Source: UBA1351 sp964563505 (lineage in GTDB: Bacteria > Bacillota > Clostridia > Lachnospirales > Vallitaleaceae). Taken from it: 64,000 bases of DNA. The translations under genes and the position numbers were made by a program. Below, piece after piece: positions 1 through 9,224 of the stretch. The stretch lies in NCBI GenBank assembly GCA_964563505.1, contig CAZLXW010000012.1, forward strand, positions 1 through 64,000, given 5' to 3'. Position 1 is the first letter of the stretch, and each line of letters begins with the position of its first letter. The notes under the pieces are model-generated. The model was not told the origin of the DNA, ran no database searches, and saw only the letters and a program-made list of their open reading frames with translations.

Positions 1-1
1 T

Positions 2-43
2 CTTGAAGGCGACGATTATAGGTTGCTATTTGAGGCTGACTGA
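2..43 (+). CDS. 3' end of an upstream gene (partial)
   Basis: An open frame enters from the left edge and stops at TGA 41-43, encoding LEGDDYRLLFEAD. The codons look coding and the base composition is less AT-rich than the following 200 bases. Thirteen residues are too few to assign a family, and it could be chance. Confidence 0.3.
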   Translation, partial: LEGDDYRLLFEAD

Positions 44-254
44 ATAGATACAAATATTACAACTATACTCAAACTATACATATTATATGCATTTTTTACA
101 ACTTTTCTAAAATTTCTTATAAATCCGCTTAAAAAACACAAAAAAATACTTTTGAGAATGCTTAAAAACATATGGTTTTTTATTGATATAGATTGATTCT
201 ATTTTTAAAAAATATATATGTCTTGACAGTGCCATGATTTAGGAGGAGAAAAAT

Positions 255-3200
255 ATGAGAAAGAGATCTGACGTTGAACAATTTACGAAAGAAGAAATAG
301 AGAGTTATGCAAAAAGAATTGCCATGATTTATTCAGTGCCAAAACGAATCAACATTTTTAATTGGCCGCTTAAACGAATGAATGACAATTATAGTTATAT
401 AAAAACAGTATATAAAGAATTAAATGAAGATATACACCGTAAAGATGAAGTCCCATTTGCAGCAGAATGGATTATGGATAATTTCTTTGTTATCGAAGAG
501 CAGGTTGTTGAGTTACGTCGTGAGCTGCTTAAGAGCAATTATTATAAAATGCCGGTACATAAAACCGGGAACATGAAGGGATATACTCGAATATATGCAA
601 TTGCAGTTGAGCTAATAGGTTATACGGATGGACGAATTGATGAAAAGATTTTTTCGGATTATTTACATGCCTATCAATCTCACATTATTCTTAATGATAA
701 AGAGATTTGGTTCATACCTTTAGTTCTGAAACTGGCATTACTAGACAAGATTAAGCAACTTTGTGAAAATATTAAAAACACACAGAAACAGCGCCGAAAG
801 GCAGAAACTGTTTATAATGAATGGCTTCTTCTAGATCAGTCAGATGAAGAAAAAAGTATTAAATTCATAAATGATAATTTAAAACCCTTAGATGAAATTA
901 ATTTTACATTTATTGAACATTTGTTTTATCTTTTGAGAAACTCAGGACGAAGTTATGCGAAAGTTCTTGAAACTATAAATAGAAACTTAGAAAAACTAGA
1001 TACTTCCGTTGAAGAAATGACTAGCAAAGAACATAGCATGCAATCCATTAATACCGTATCGATGGGAAATTGTATCACCAGTTTGCGATTTATTTCACTT
1101 ATGGACTGGACAGACTTGTTCGAATCAGCAAGTCAAGTTAATCAAATACTTAAACAAGATCCTCAAGGCATCTATTCACGTATGGATCTTGAATCACGTA
1201 GTTACTATCGCCATAAAGTTGAACAATTGGCAAAAGAACATGACGTTTCAGAAGTTTATATTGCAAAAGAGGCAATTAATTTAGCAAAAGAAGCTTATGA
1301 TGCATGTCTTAAAGAAAACAAAACAATCGATAAAGATATTTGTAATATACATGTTGGCTATTATTTAGTCGGAGATGGACTTGAACGTTTGTTGGAGCGA
1401 CAAGATCAGGCGAAGAAATTTTCATCGCGATTCAAATCTACAGTATGTAAAGGGCAAGGTGCAATTTACATGTGCTTTATTGCTCTTATAACAGCTATAA
1501 TTATGGGATTATTTGGATGGTATGCAGTCAGCCAATCGTCTGATAATACTGTCTTCATACTTTTATTAACGCTATTCACTGTTTTTATACCGGTATCTGA
1601 AGTCACAGTGAAAATTGTAAATTGGGTTACTTGCTTAATCGTAAAACCTGATTTTTTCCCTAGGCTTGAATTAGAAGATGGTATTCCTAAAAAAATGTCA
1701 ACAATTGTCACGGTGCCATCACTAATACCGGATGTGGAACATGCAAAAGAACTCCTTGTGAAGCTTGAAAGTCACTACTTATCGAATAAAGAAGAAAATT
1801 TATACTTTGTTCTTTTGGGAGCATTTGCAGATTCAGAAGAAGGAACAACGGAAAACGATGAAAAAATAATCCGAACAACAATGCAAGGAATAGCAAAATT
1901 AAATAAAAAGTATGAAAACTTCGGACAAGATAAATTTTACTTTTTCCATAGAAAAAGTCAATTTAATGATAAAAACAATAAATGGTTTGCATGGGAAAGA
2001 AAACGAGGCGCCCTTGTTGAATTTAACGAGTTTGTTTTAGGTTCAAAAGATACAAGTTTCTCTTATCTTTCAGATAAGAAACCAAATTTTTCCGATGTTA
2101 AATATATTATTACATTAGATAGTGATACTATTTTACCGATTGGAATGGCTAAAAAAATGATCGGCACGATGGCACACCCATTAAATCATCCTGTTGTGGA
2201 TAAGGAAAAGGGTCTTGTTGTTCAGGGCTATGGTTTAATGCAACCGAAAATTGAAGTTGAAAATGAAAGCGCCAATAAAACAGCTTTTTCAAAAATATTT
2301 ACGGGGCAAGAAGGCGTCGACCCTTATGCAAATGCTATTTCAAATGTATATCAAGATCTTTTTAGTGAGGGCATTTTTACAGGTAAAGGTATTTATGATG
2401 TAGAGGTATTTCAAAGTGTTTTAAAGAGTGCAATTCCGGATGATACAATATTAAGTCATGATTTATTAGAAGGGTCCTATGTCAGAGCAGGTTTAGTTAC
2501 AACATTAAAACTCATTGATAGTGTACCATCAACCTATGAAAGCTTTTCCGCAAGAAGACACCGATGGGTAAGAGGTGATTGGCAACTTACACCATTACTT
2601 TTCAGTAAAATATATAATCGTCATCATGAAAAAATCGATAATCCATTATCCCTAATTTCAAAATGGAAAATTTTCGATAACTTGAGAAGTAGCCTTATTG
2701 CGCCATCGCTTATATTGCTATTGGCTCTTGGAGTCAGCATTCTCCCGGGTGATTTTTCGGTTTGGTTTTGTTTATTCCTCGGAACGCAACTGATCTCCTT
2801 ACTCATTCATTTTTCGGAGACATTTTTTTCTTGGGACTTATGGAGTACAGATAATAAACGACATATTACAATTATGGGTGGTTCAAAATCAACGATTTTG
2901 CAAGCGCTTTTATCAATCATGTTTTTGCCCTATCACGCCGCTCAGATGATTCATGCAGTTTCAATTACACTTGTTCGAGTATTCATTACGAAAAAGAATT
3001 TACTGGAATGGGTAACATCAGATATGATTGAAAAACAACAAAAAAAATCTTTAAGCAGTTATATCATTAAAATGAGTGCCACATTTGTAGAGGTTGCACT
3101 TATTTGGATCCTTACATTTATCTTTAAACCGAATCTGCTTATACTTGTTAGTCTTCTAGGGATATATTGGATTGTATCACCATTTATAGCTTTTTGGATT

Positions 3201-6200
3201 AGCTTGCCGATTAAAGAAAAGAAGGCAGCTATTTCAGAGGAAGTTAATAATGATTTGAGTCGAATTGCAAGGAAAACGTGGCGCTTTTTTGAAGAATTTA
3301 TTAACCCCGAAGGCAATTATCTTGCACCCGACAATTATCAATTGGATCCACCAAATGGCGTCGCATATAGAACGTCTCCAACGAATATTGGCTTAAGCCT
3401 GTTGAGCGTTTTGACAGCAAGGGATTTTGGTTATATTGGTACGAATACTATGATTGAGACAATTGATCATATTATTCACACAATGGAAAAGTTGGAAAAA
3501 TGGAATGGACATCTTTTGAATTGGTATAACACAAAAACGTTAAGACCGCTTCAACCTATCTACATATCTACAGTTGATAGTGGAAATCTAGTGAGTTATT
3601 TGATCACTCTCGAGCAAGGATTATTAGACTATTTGAAAAGGCCTCTGGTTGAAAATGTATTTATTGAGGGGCTTAGAGATTCATACCATTGTGCGGGAGA
3701 AGAAGCACTTGAGAATTACCAAAAAATAATAAATGAATATAAAACATCGGATGATAAAACAATATCAATTGATGCTTGGAATAAGTTGTTAAATCACTTG
3801 GAACAAAGCGAATCCACTAAAAACATCAATGAAGAAGTTTGGAAAGATAAAATTGATGCCATGATAATGAATATGAAGTGGGAACTTTCAGAATGGATGC
3901 CGGGTGTCCAATTAATGAATAATGCTCCGGCAGAACTTGTAGGAGACTCAGCGCCTAATGCAGTGAAAGAAGATGTAAATGCACTAAGAAAATTGTTGTT
4001 AACGATTGGAACGCTTGAGAAGTTGCCGATACTGGTGAAGCAACAAAAAGAAGCGACTAATCAATTAAAAGAAACCATTGGACATATGTATCAAGAGGAT
4101 AATACCGTTAGTTTAGATTGGATACTAAAAGTTGAGGAAAGACTTGAGTATGCTTATGAGAGTTTAGACAATTTCTTGAAAAAATATCATGCATTAATTG
4201 ACCGAATAAATGCATTACATACGGTGGTTGATTTTCTACCTCTCTATGATAAAAGTAAAGATCTTTTCTCGATTGGATATTCGTTAAAAGAAAACAAACT
4301 GACAGATTCCTATTATGATCTCTTAGCTTCTGAAGCGCGTCAGGCAAGTTATGTGAGTGTGGCAAGAGGTACAGTTCCATCCTCCCATTGGTACAAAATG
4401 GGAAGAGCATTAACGGTTGTAGGTCGTAAGAAAGGTTTGATTTCTTGGACCGGAACCATGTTTGAATACTTGATGCCATTACTTCTTATGAAAAATTATA
4501 AAAGTACTTTATTAGATGAAACATATACCTTTGTTGTTCAAATTCAAAAAAAATATGGACAGGAAAAAAAAATACCATGGGGAACGTCTGAATCGGGATT
4601 CTATTCTCTAGATAAAAAACAAGATTATCAATACAAAGCTATTGGTGTACCTTGGTTAGGATTAAAGAGAGGTTTGGTCGAAGATGCAGTGGTTGCACCA
4701 TATGCGACTTTCCTAGCACTTATGGTTGATCCCGAAAATGCGATTATGAATATTGAGGCGCTTAAGAAGGAAGGGCTTGAAGGACCTTTTGGCTTTTATG
4801 AAGCAGCGGATTATACACCGGAAAGACTTGTTTTTGAAAGCAAGCGTGTAATTGTCAAAAGTTTTATGGCCCATCATCAAGGTATGTGCCTTTTATCTTT
4901 GAATAATTATTTGAAAAACAATATATTACAAGAGCGTTTTATGGCAGATATTTCGATGTATACGGCCAGAATGCTGCTACAAGAAAAGATATCCGCAAAC
5001 TTTATTTTTACAAAAGAACTAAAAAATAAAATTGAACCCTTTGAAGGCATTGCAATTACAGATAAAAAAGTGGAAAGAGAATTTAAACAAATTGACGAAG
5101 TATTGCCAAAAGCGCATATACTATCTAACGGCTTCTATTCAGTATTGATCACTGACAGAGGGACAGGTTACAGCAAAACAAAAACCGCGGCGGTATCTAG
5201 ATGGCGAGAAGATAGCACGTTAGATCCATTTGGAACATTCTTTTACCTTAGAAATCTATCAACGAGTGAAACGTGGTCAGCCACCTATGCGCCCTATAAT
5301 AAGGTGGCAGATGACTATGAAGTTACATTTACACCGGACAAAGCCGTATTTTCTCGAAAAGATGGACAAATCGAAACAAAAACCGAGATTATTGTGGCTT
5401 CTGGGGATAATGTGGAAATACGACGAATATCTTTGACAAATAATGGAGAAAGTTCAAATGTCATTGAAATTACGAGTTATTATGAGCTAGTTCTTGGTAA
5501 ACTAGATTCAGATATTGCGCACCCTGCATATAGCAATTTGTTCATTGAAACAAGGTTCTATAATGACAAAAAATGTATTGTCGCTAAACGAAAGCCAAAA
5601 TCCGATGAAGACAAACATTTATGGATTGCAAATAGCGTCGTTCATGGTGATGATGTTGTCAGCGAGTTGGAATATGAAACCGATAGGATGGCAATGTTGG
5701 GTAGAGGACGTACAGTTCGAGAACCTATTAGTGTTGAAAAAGGAAAGGTGCTATCTAAAACGACAGGACCTGTATTAGATCCTGTCGTAAGTATGCGAAC
5801 AAAAGTAAAGGTTCAGCCGGGTCAAAAATCGGTGATTACCTTTGTACTTGTATCAGCAGAAAGCAATGAATTTATGCTGTCATTAATTGATAAGTATTCA
5901 AGCAAAGAATCTATTGAGACCGCATTTAAGTTAGCATATGCAAGAAGCAGAGTTGAGACGAATTATCTGAATATTGATGCTAAAGATATGGAATTATATC
6001 AGAATATGATTTCAGATATTATCTTCTTAAGCCCTATGCGTAGACGTTATGAAGCACGTATTCAAAAAAATATACTAGGACAGGAATCCCTATGGAAGTT
6101 TGGAATATCAGGGGATAATCCGATTATGTTACTTTACTTAAAAAAAGACGATCGATTAAACATTCTTCATGAAGCGTTGCGAGCTCATGAATACTGGCGT

Positions 6201-8918
6201 TTGTTAGATTTAAATGTTGATTTAGTCATTATTACTGAAGAAGAATACAGTTATTCACTACCATTTTTAAATTTAGTATCTGACATTGTCGCATCAACAA
6301 GATATCAAGATGTTAGTTCGATTGAGGATATATTTATACTTGAATCGAATAAGGTAGAAGAAAACGAATTACATCTATTTTATGCGGTGGCCAGAATAAT
6401 TTTACACGACGATGAAAAAACAATGTATGAACAAGTTAAAGAAATGCAAATGTCAAGTCTTCCTAAAAAACTTACGACTATCCGTCAAGAAGAAGAGTAT
6501 GAAGTGTCTCAAGACGAAGCCTTTGATTTGCTATATTATAACGGTTTAGGTGGATTCACTCAAGAGGGTGATGAATATGTTATTCATTTAAAAGAACAAC
6601 AGAACACACCAGCTCCATGGGTAAACATCATTTCAAATCCACACTTTGGTTTTACCGTTTCAGAATCAGGGTCAGGATACACTTGGTATAAAAATAGTCG
6701 AGAAAACAAAGTAACATCGTGGACAAATGACGCAGTGTCAGACGCGCCGGGAGAAGTTATCTACATTTCCGAGCAAGAAACAGGACAAGTATGGACATCA
6801 ACACCCTTGCCAATACGTGAAGAAGAATCTTACATAGTAAGACACGGTTTTGGATATTCCATATTTGAACATAATAGTCACGGAATGAAACAGAGACTTA
6901 CCCAATTTGTTCCAGTTGATGAAACGGTAAAAATCAGCATATTAAACTTGAAAAATATATCAAGGAAATCCAGGAAATTAACACTCACCTATTATGTAAG
7001 GCCTGTACTTGGAGTGACAGATCAAACAACTGCCTTGCATGTTCAAACGAGTGCAACGCGTGCAGGAACATTGTTGGTAGAAAATAAGTACAATGTTGAG
7101 TTTGATGATAAGATTTGTTTTGTAGATACCTCAATTAAAGAGCGTACGGTGACAGGAGATCGACATGAATTTTTTGGAACAGGAGGGATGAAGAATCCGG
7201 AATCTCTATCTAGAGAACATCTTTCGGATACGCTAGGTAGTGGATATGATCCTTGTACAGCTATTCAAGTAGAAGTTATGCTAGAACCAAATGAAAATAA
7301 AGACGTCGTATTTTTATTAGGTATGGCTAAGAAGATGGATGTCGATTCCATTGCAAATCATTATAAATCAGTAAAAAAATCAACGGAAGCCTTCTTAGAA
7401 GTTAAAAATTTCTGGAAAGATAAGTTGACGAGTGTTCAAGTTACAACACCAATTGAATCAATGAATCTTATGTTAAACGGATGGCTTCACTATCAAGTGA
7501 TTTCTTCTAGACTGTGGGGACGAACTGGATTCTACCAAAGCGGAGGAGCTTTTGGTTTTAGAGATCAACTCCAAGATGTTCTTTCACTTGCACATTTTTG
7601 GCCGGACATTACCCGGTCTCAAATTTTACTTCATGCAAAACATCAATTTATTGAAGGTGACGTACAACATTGGTGGCATGAACCGTCAGGAAAGGGAACG
7701 CGTACCCGTTTTTCGGATGACCGTCTGTGGTTACCTTATGTCGTTTCGGAATACATCCGAATCAGTGGAGATGCGTCAATATTAAATGAAGAAATTTCAT
7801 ATTTGGAGAGTCCTGTATTATCAGAGTTTGAAGATGAACGATATGGCAATCCTAGTAAATCTGAAGAAGTGGGCTCAATATATGAACATTGTATTAAAGC
7901 AATAGAAATTTCTTGTGAATTTGGTCGAAATGGTCTCCCTCTTATGGGAGCGGGCGATTGGAATGATGGTATGAACAGGGTAGGCAACGATGGTTTTGGA
8001 GAAAGCGTTTGGTTGGCTTGGTTCTTAATTGTCACACTTAAATCCTTCATTCCCTTTTGCCAGGAAAAGGGAGATTCAGAAAAAGTCCAAGACTATTCGC
8101 AAATTATGACCCAAGTGACAGAGGCTATTGAACAAAATGCATGGGATGGCAATTGGTATCGTCGAGCATTTTTCGATGATGGAACGCCATTAGGTTCGAT
8201 AAAAAATGAAGAATGCAAAATTGACTCATTAGCACAAAGTTGGGCTGTAATCACAGGAACCGGTGACTTAGACCGAGCAAAAATCGCGATGAGTTCATTG
8301 GAAGAACATCTGGTTCAACGTGAGGAAGGCCTTATAAAACTATTGACACCGCCGTTTGATAAAGGACCTCAAGATCCGGGCTACATCAAAGGATATATAC
8401 CGGGAGTTAGAGAAAATGGAGGACAATATACGCATGCAGCCTCGTGGGCGATTATTGCTTTTGCACTGTTAGGTGAAGGCAATAAATCCTTGGAGCTTTT
8501 TGAGCTCATTAATCCTATTAACCACACAGATAATCTTAGAGAGTATTCCAGATACAAAGTTGAGCCCTATGTTATAGCGGCAGATGTGTATTCGGTATAT
8601 CCTCATGTAGGACGTGGGGGTTGGACTTGGTATACAGGTGCAGCCGGATGGTTATATAGAGCGGGACTTGAGTATATTCTTGGATTTAAGAAGAATGGAA
8701 CGGCACTAGTCATCGACCCTTGTATTCCTTCAACATGGAAAAAGTATAAGATGAACTATACATATAATCAAGGAACTTACGAAATCACGATAAATAATCC
8801 GGACGGTGTAAATAAAGGTGTCAAAAAAATATCGGTCGATGGAAAAATATCTGCAGGTAACCGGATTGATTTAGCAGATGATCAAAGAACCCATATTGTG
8901 GAGGTGTTTATGGGATAA
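255..8918 (+). CDS. Cyclic beta-1,2-glucan synthase (NdvB/ChvB-like, GT84-GH94)
   Basis: A giant membrane enzyme of 2887 residues that should polymerise UDP-glucose into beta-1,2-glucan, cyclise it and trim it by phosphorolysis. Visible layout: a helical N-terminal region; membrane segments at about 402-465; a family-84 glycosyltransferase domain with D622-S-D624 and an R767-R-H-R-W771 motif standing in for QxxRW; more membrane helices at about 812-857 and 943-985; a central alpha/alpha-barrel region (about 1005-1560) matching the glucoamylase-like/cyclisation domain of known synthases; then two beta-sandwich plus barrel GH94-like segments, with the phosphorylase signature GDWNDGMN at about 2567-2574. 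Length fits the Rhizobium/Brucella proteins (about 2800). The start is fixed by AGGAGG at 241-246. It appears monocistronic. Family assignment is secure; the product size and whether glucan is exported are inferred. Confidence 0.93.
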   Translation: MRKRSDVEQFTKEEIESYAKRIAMIYSVPKRINIFNWPLKRMNDNYSYIKTVYKELNEDIHRKDEVPFAAEWIMDNFFVIEEQVVELRRELLKSNYYKMPVHKTGNMKGYTRIYAIAVELIGYTDGRIDEKIFSDYLHAYQSHIILNDKEIWFIPLVLKLALLDKIKQLCENIKNTQKQRRKAETVYNEWLLLDQSDEEKSIKFINDNLKPLDEINFTFIEHLFYLLRNSGRSYAKVLETINRNLEKLDTSVEEMTSKEHSMQSINTVSMGNCITSLRFISLMDWTDLFESASQVNQILKQDPQGIYSRMDLESRSYYRHKVEQLAKEHDVSEVYIAKEAINLAKEAYDACLKENKTIDKDICNIHVGYYLVGDGLERLLERQDQAKKFSSRFKSTVCKGQGAIYMCFIALITAIIMGLFGWYAVSQSSDNTVFILLLTLFTVFIPVSEVTVKIVNWVTCLIVKPDFFPRLELEDGIPKKMSTIVTVPSLIPDVEHAKELLVKLESHYLSNKEENLYFVLLGAFADSEEGTTENDEKIIRTTMQGIAKLNKKYENFGQDKFYFFHRKSQFNDKNNKWFAWERKRGALVEFNEFVLGSKDTSFSYLSDKKPNFSDVKYIITLDSDTILPIGMAKKMIGTMAHPLNHPVVDKEKGLVVQGYGLMQPKIEVENESANKTAFSKIFTGQEGVDPYANAISNVYQDLFSEGIFTGKGIYDVEVFQSVLKSAIPDDTILSHDLLEGSYVRAGLVTTLKLIDSVPSTYESFSARRHRWVRGDWQLTPLLFSKIYNRHHEKIDNPLSLISKWKIFDNLRSSLIAPSLILLLALGVSILPGDFSVWFCLFLGTQLISLLIHFSETFFSWDLWSTDNKRHITIMGGSKSTILQALLSIMFLPYHAAQMIHAVSITLVRVFITKKNLLEWVTSDMIEKQQKKSLSSYIIKMSATFVEVALIWILTFIFKPNLLILVSLLGIYWIVSPFIAFWISLPIKEKKAAISEEVNNDLSRIARKTWRFFEEFINPEGNYLAPDNYQLDPPNGVAYRTSPTNIGLSLLSVLTARDFGYIGTNTMIETIDHIIHTMEKLEKWNGHLLNWYNTKTLRPLQPIYISTVDSGNLVSYLITLEQGLLDYLKRPLVENVFIEGLRDSYHCAGEEALENYQKIINEYKTSDDKTISIDAWNKLLNHLEQSESTKNINEEVWKDKIDAMIMNMKWELSEWMPGVQLMNNAPAELVGDSAPNAVKEDVNALRKLLLTIGTLEKLPILVKQQKEATNQLKETIGHMYQEDNTVSLDWILKVEERLEYAYESLDNFLKKYHALIDRINALHTVVDFLPLYDKSKDLFSIGYSLKENKLTDSYYDLLASEARQASYVSVARGTVPSSHWYKMGRALTVVGRKKGLISWTGTMFEYLMPLLLMKNYKSTLLDETYTFVVQIQKKYGQEKKIPWGTSESGFYSLDKKQDYQYKAIGVPWLGLKRGLVEDAVVAPYATFLALMVDPENAIMNIEALKKEGLEGPFGFYEAADYTPERLVFESKRVIVKSFMAHHQGMCLLSLNNYLKNNILQERFMADISMYTARMLLQEKISANFIFTKELKNKIEPFEGIAITDKKVEREFKQIDEVLPKAHILSNGFYSVLITDRGTGYSKTKTAAVSRWREDSTLDPFGTFFYLRNLSTSETWSATYAPYNKVADDYEVTFTPDKAVFSRKDGQIETKTEIIVASGDNVEIRRISLTNNGESSNVIEITSYYELVLGKLDSDIAHPAYSNLFIETRFYNDKKCIVAKRKPKSDEDKHLWIANSVVHGDDVVSELEYETDRMAMLGRGRTVREPISVEKGKVLSKTTGPVLDPVVSMRTKVKVQPGQKSVITFVLVSAESNEFMLSLIDKYSSKESIETAFKLAYARSRVETNYLNIDAKDMELYQNMISDIIFLSPMRRRYEARIQKNILGQESLWKFGISGDNPIMLLYLKKDDRLNILHEALRAHEYWRLLDLNVDLVIITEEEYSYSLPFLNLVSDIVASTRYQDVSSIEDIFILESNKVEENELHLFYAVARIILHDDEKTMYEQVKEMQMSSLPKKLTTIRQEEEYEVSQDEAFDLLYYNGLGGFTQEGDEYVIHLKEQQNTPAPWVNIISNPHFGFTVSESGSGYTWYKNSRENKVTSWTNDAVSDAPGEVIYISEQETGQVWTSTPLPIREEESYIVRHGFGYSIFEHNSHGMKQRLTQFVPVDETVKISILNLKNISRKSRKLTLTYYVRPVLGVTDQTTALHVQTSATRAGTLLVENKYNVEFDDKICFVDTSIKERTVTGDRHEFFGTGGMKNPESLSREHLSDTLGSGYDPCTAIQVEVMLEPNENKDVVFLLGMAKKMDVDSIANHYKSVKKSTEAFLEVKNFWKDKLTSVQVTTPIESMNLMLNGWLHYQVISSRLWGRTGFYQSGGAFGFRDQLQDVLSLAHFWPDITRSQILLHAKHQFIEGDVQHWWHEPSGKGTRTRFSDDRLWLPYVVSEYIRISGDASILNEEISYLESPVLSEFEDERYGNPSKSEEVGSIYEHCIKAIEISCEFGRNGLPLMGAGDWNDGMNRVGNDGFGESVWLAWFLIVTLKSFIPFCQEKGDSEKVQDYSQIMTQVTEAIEQNAWDGNWYRRAFFDDGTPLGSIKNEECKIDSLAQSWAVITGTGDLDRAKIAMSSLEEHLVQREEGLIKLLTPPFDKGPQDPGYIKGYIPGVRENGGQYTHAASWAIIAFALLGEGNKSLELFELINPINHTDNLREYSRYKVEPYVIAADVYSVYPHVGRGGWTWYTGAAGWLYRAGLEYILGFKKNGTALVIDPCIPSTWKKYKMNYTYNQGTYEITINNPDGVNKGVKKISVDGKISAGNRIDLADDQRTHIVEVFMG

Positions 8919-8931
8919 TAAAGTGTTCTTA

Positions 8932-8961
8932 TTTGATAATTATTATCAAACGGTGTATAAT
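8932..8961 (+). promoter_or_regulatory. Fur-type box overlapping a sigma-A promoter
   Basis: TTGATA (8933-8938), a 17-bp spacer and TATAAT (8956-8961) form a near-consensus promoter. Over the -35 lies a perfect 19-bp dyad, TTTGATAATTATTATCAAA (8932-8950), which contains TGATAAT-T-ATTATCA (8934-8948), identical to the 7-1-7 Fur box defined in Bacillus subtilis. Position predicts repression of the 49-residue gene that follows when iron is plentiful. PerR or Zur boxes differ in sequence, so Fur is the best fit. Confidence 0.8.
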
Positions 8962-8986
8962 ATACTTAAGATAAGGAAGTGATACT

Positions 8987-9136
8987 ATGTTTAAAAAGTT
9001 CAAATATTCTTGGCGACAATTTTTAGAATATATCGCAGTAAAAACAAAGACAGTGTTCGGTGAAGGGGATATAACCTATCATCGCATTAACGATTTAGAT
9101 CAACATTCAGTTGAGAATCCGAGAAAATCGGATTAA
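8987..9136 (+). CDS. Small 49-residue protein under a Fur-type box, function unknown
   Basis: ATG 8987 to TAA 9134-9136, with AAGGAAGTGA just upstream (8972-8981), a strong promoter and Fur box before it, and a terminator after it. This makes a complete, independent transcription unit although the gene is very short. The product has a basic, aromatic N-terminal half (residues 1-21 hold five Lys, one Arg and one Glu) and an acidic C-terminal half, with no cysteine and no membrane segment. I do not recognise the family. Its size and regulation resemble the small Fur-controlled FbpA/B/C proteins of B. subtilis, which serve iron sparing together with an sRNA; this is analogy, not detected homology. 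Confidence 0.72.
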   Translation: MFKKFKYSWRQFLEYIAVKTKTVFGEGDITYHRINDLDQHSVENPRKSD

Positions 9137-9163
9137 GTTAAGAGACCACGAACGTATAATTTG

Positions 9164-9204
9164 ATATGCTTCCTTAAATTAAACTGAAGGAAGCATATTT
9201 TTTG
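9164..9204 (+). terminator. Rho-independent terminator
   Basis: A 12-bp perfect stem, ATATGCTTCCTT (9164-9175) with AAGGAAGCATAT (9187-9198), and an 11-nt loop, followed by a T run. It ends the 49-residue gene unit. It lies only 20 nt before the ATPase start, so the ATPase needs read-through or its own promoter. TATAAT at 9155-9160 is a possible -10 without a good -35; transcripts from it would begin inside the hairpin. Confidence 0.8.
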
Positions 9205-9224
9205 TACACATATTAGGAGGCGCT

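Noticed and set aside
1466..8050. Several 60-120-residue frames antisense to the glucan synthase gene
   Set aside because: They mirror the codon pattern of the sense gene, have no ribosome sites and show no domain features.
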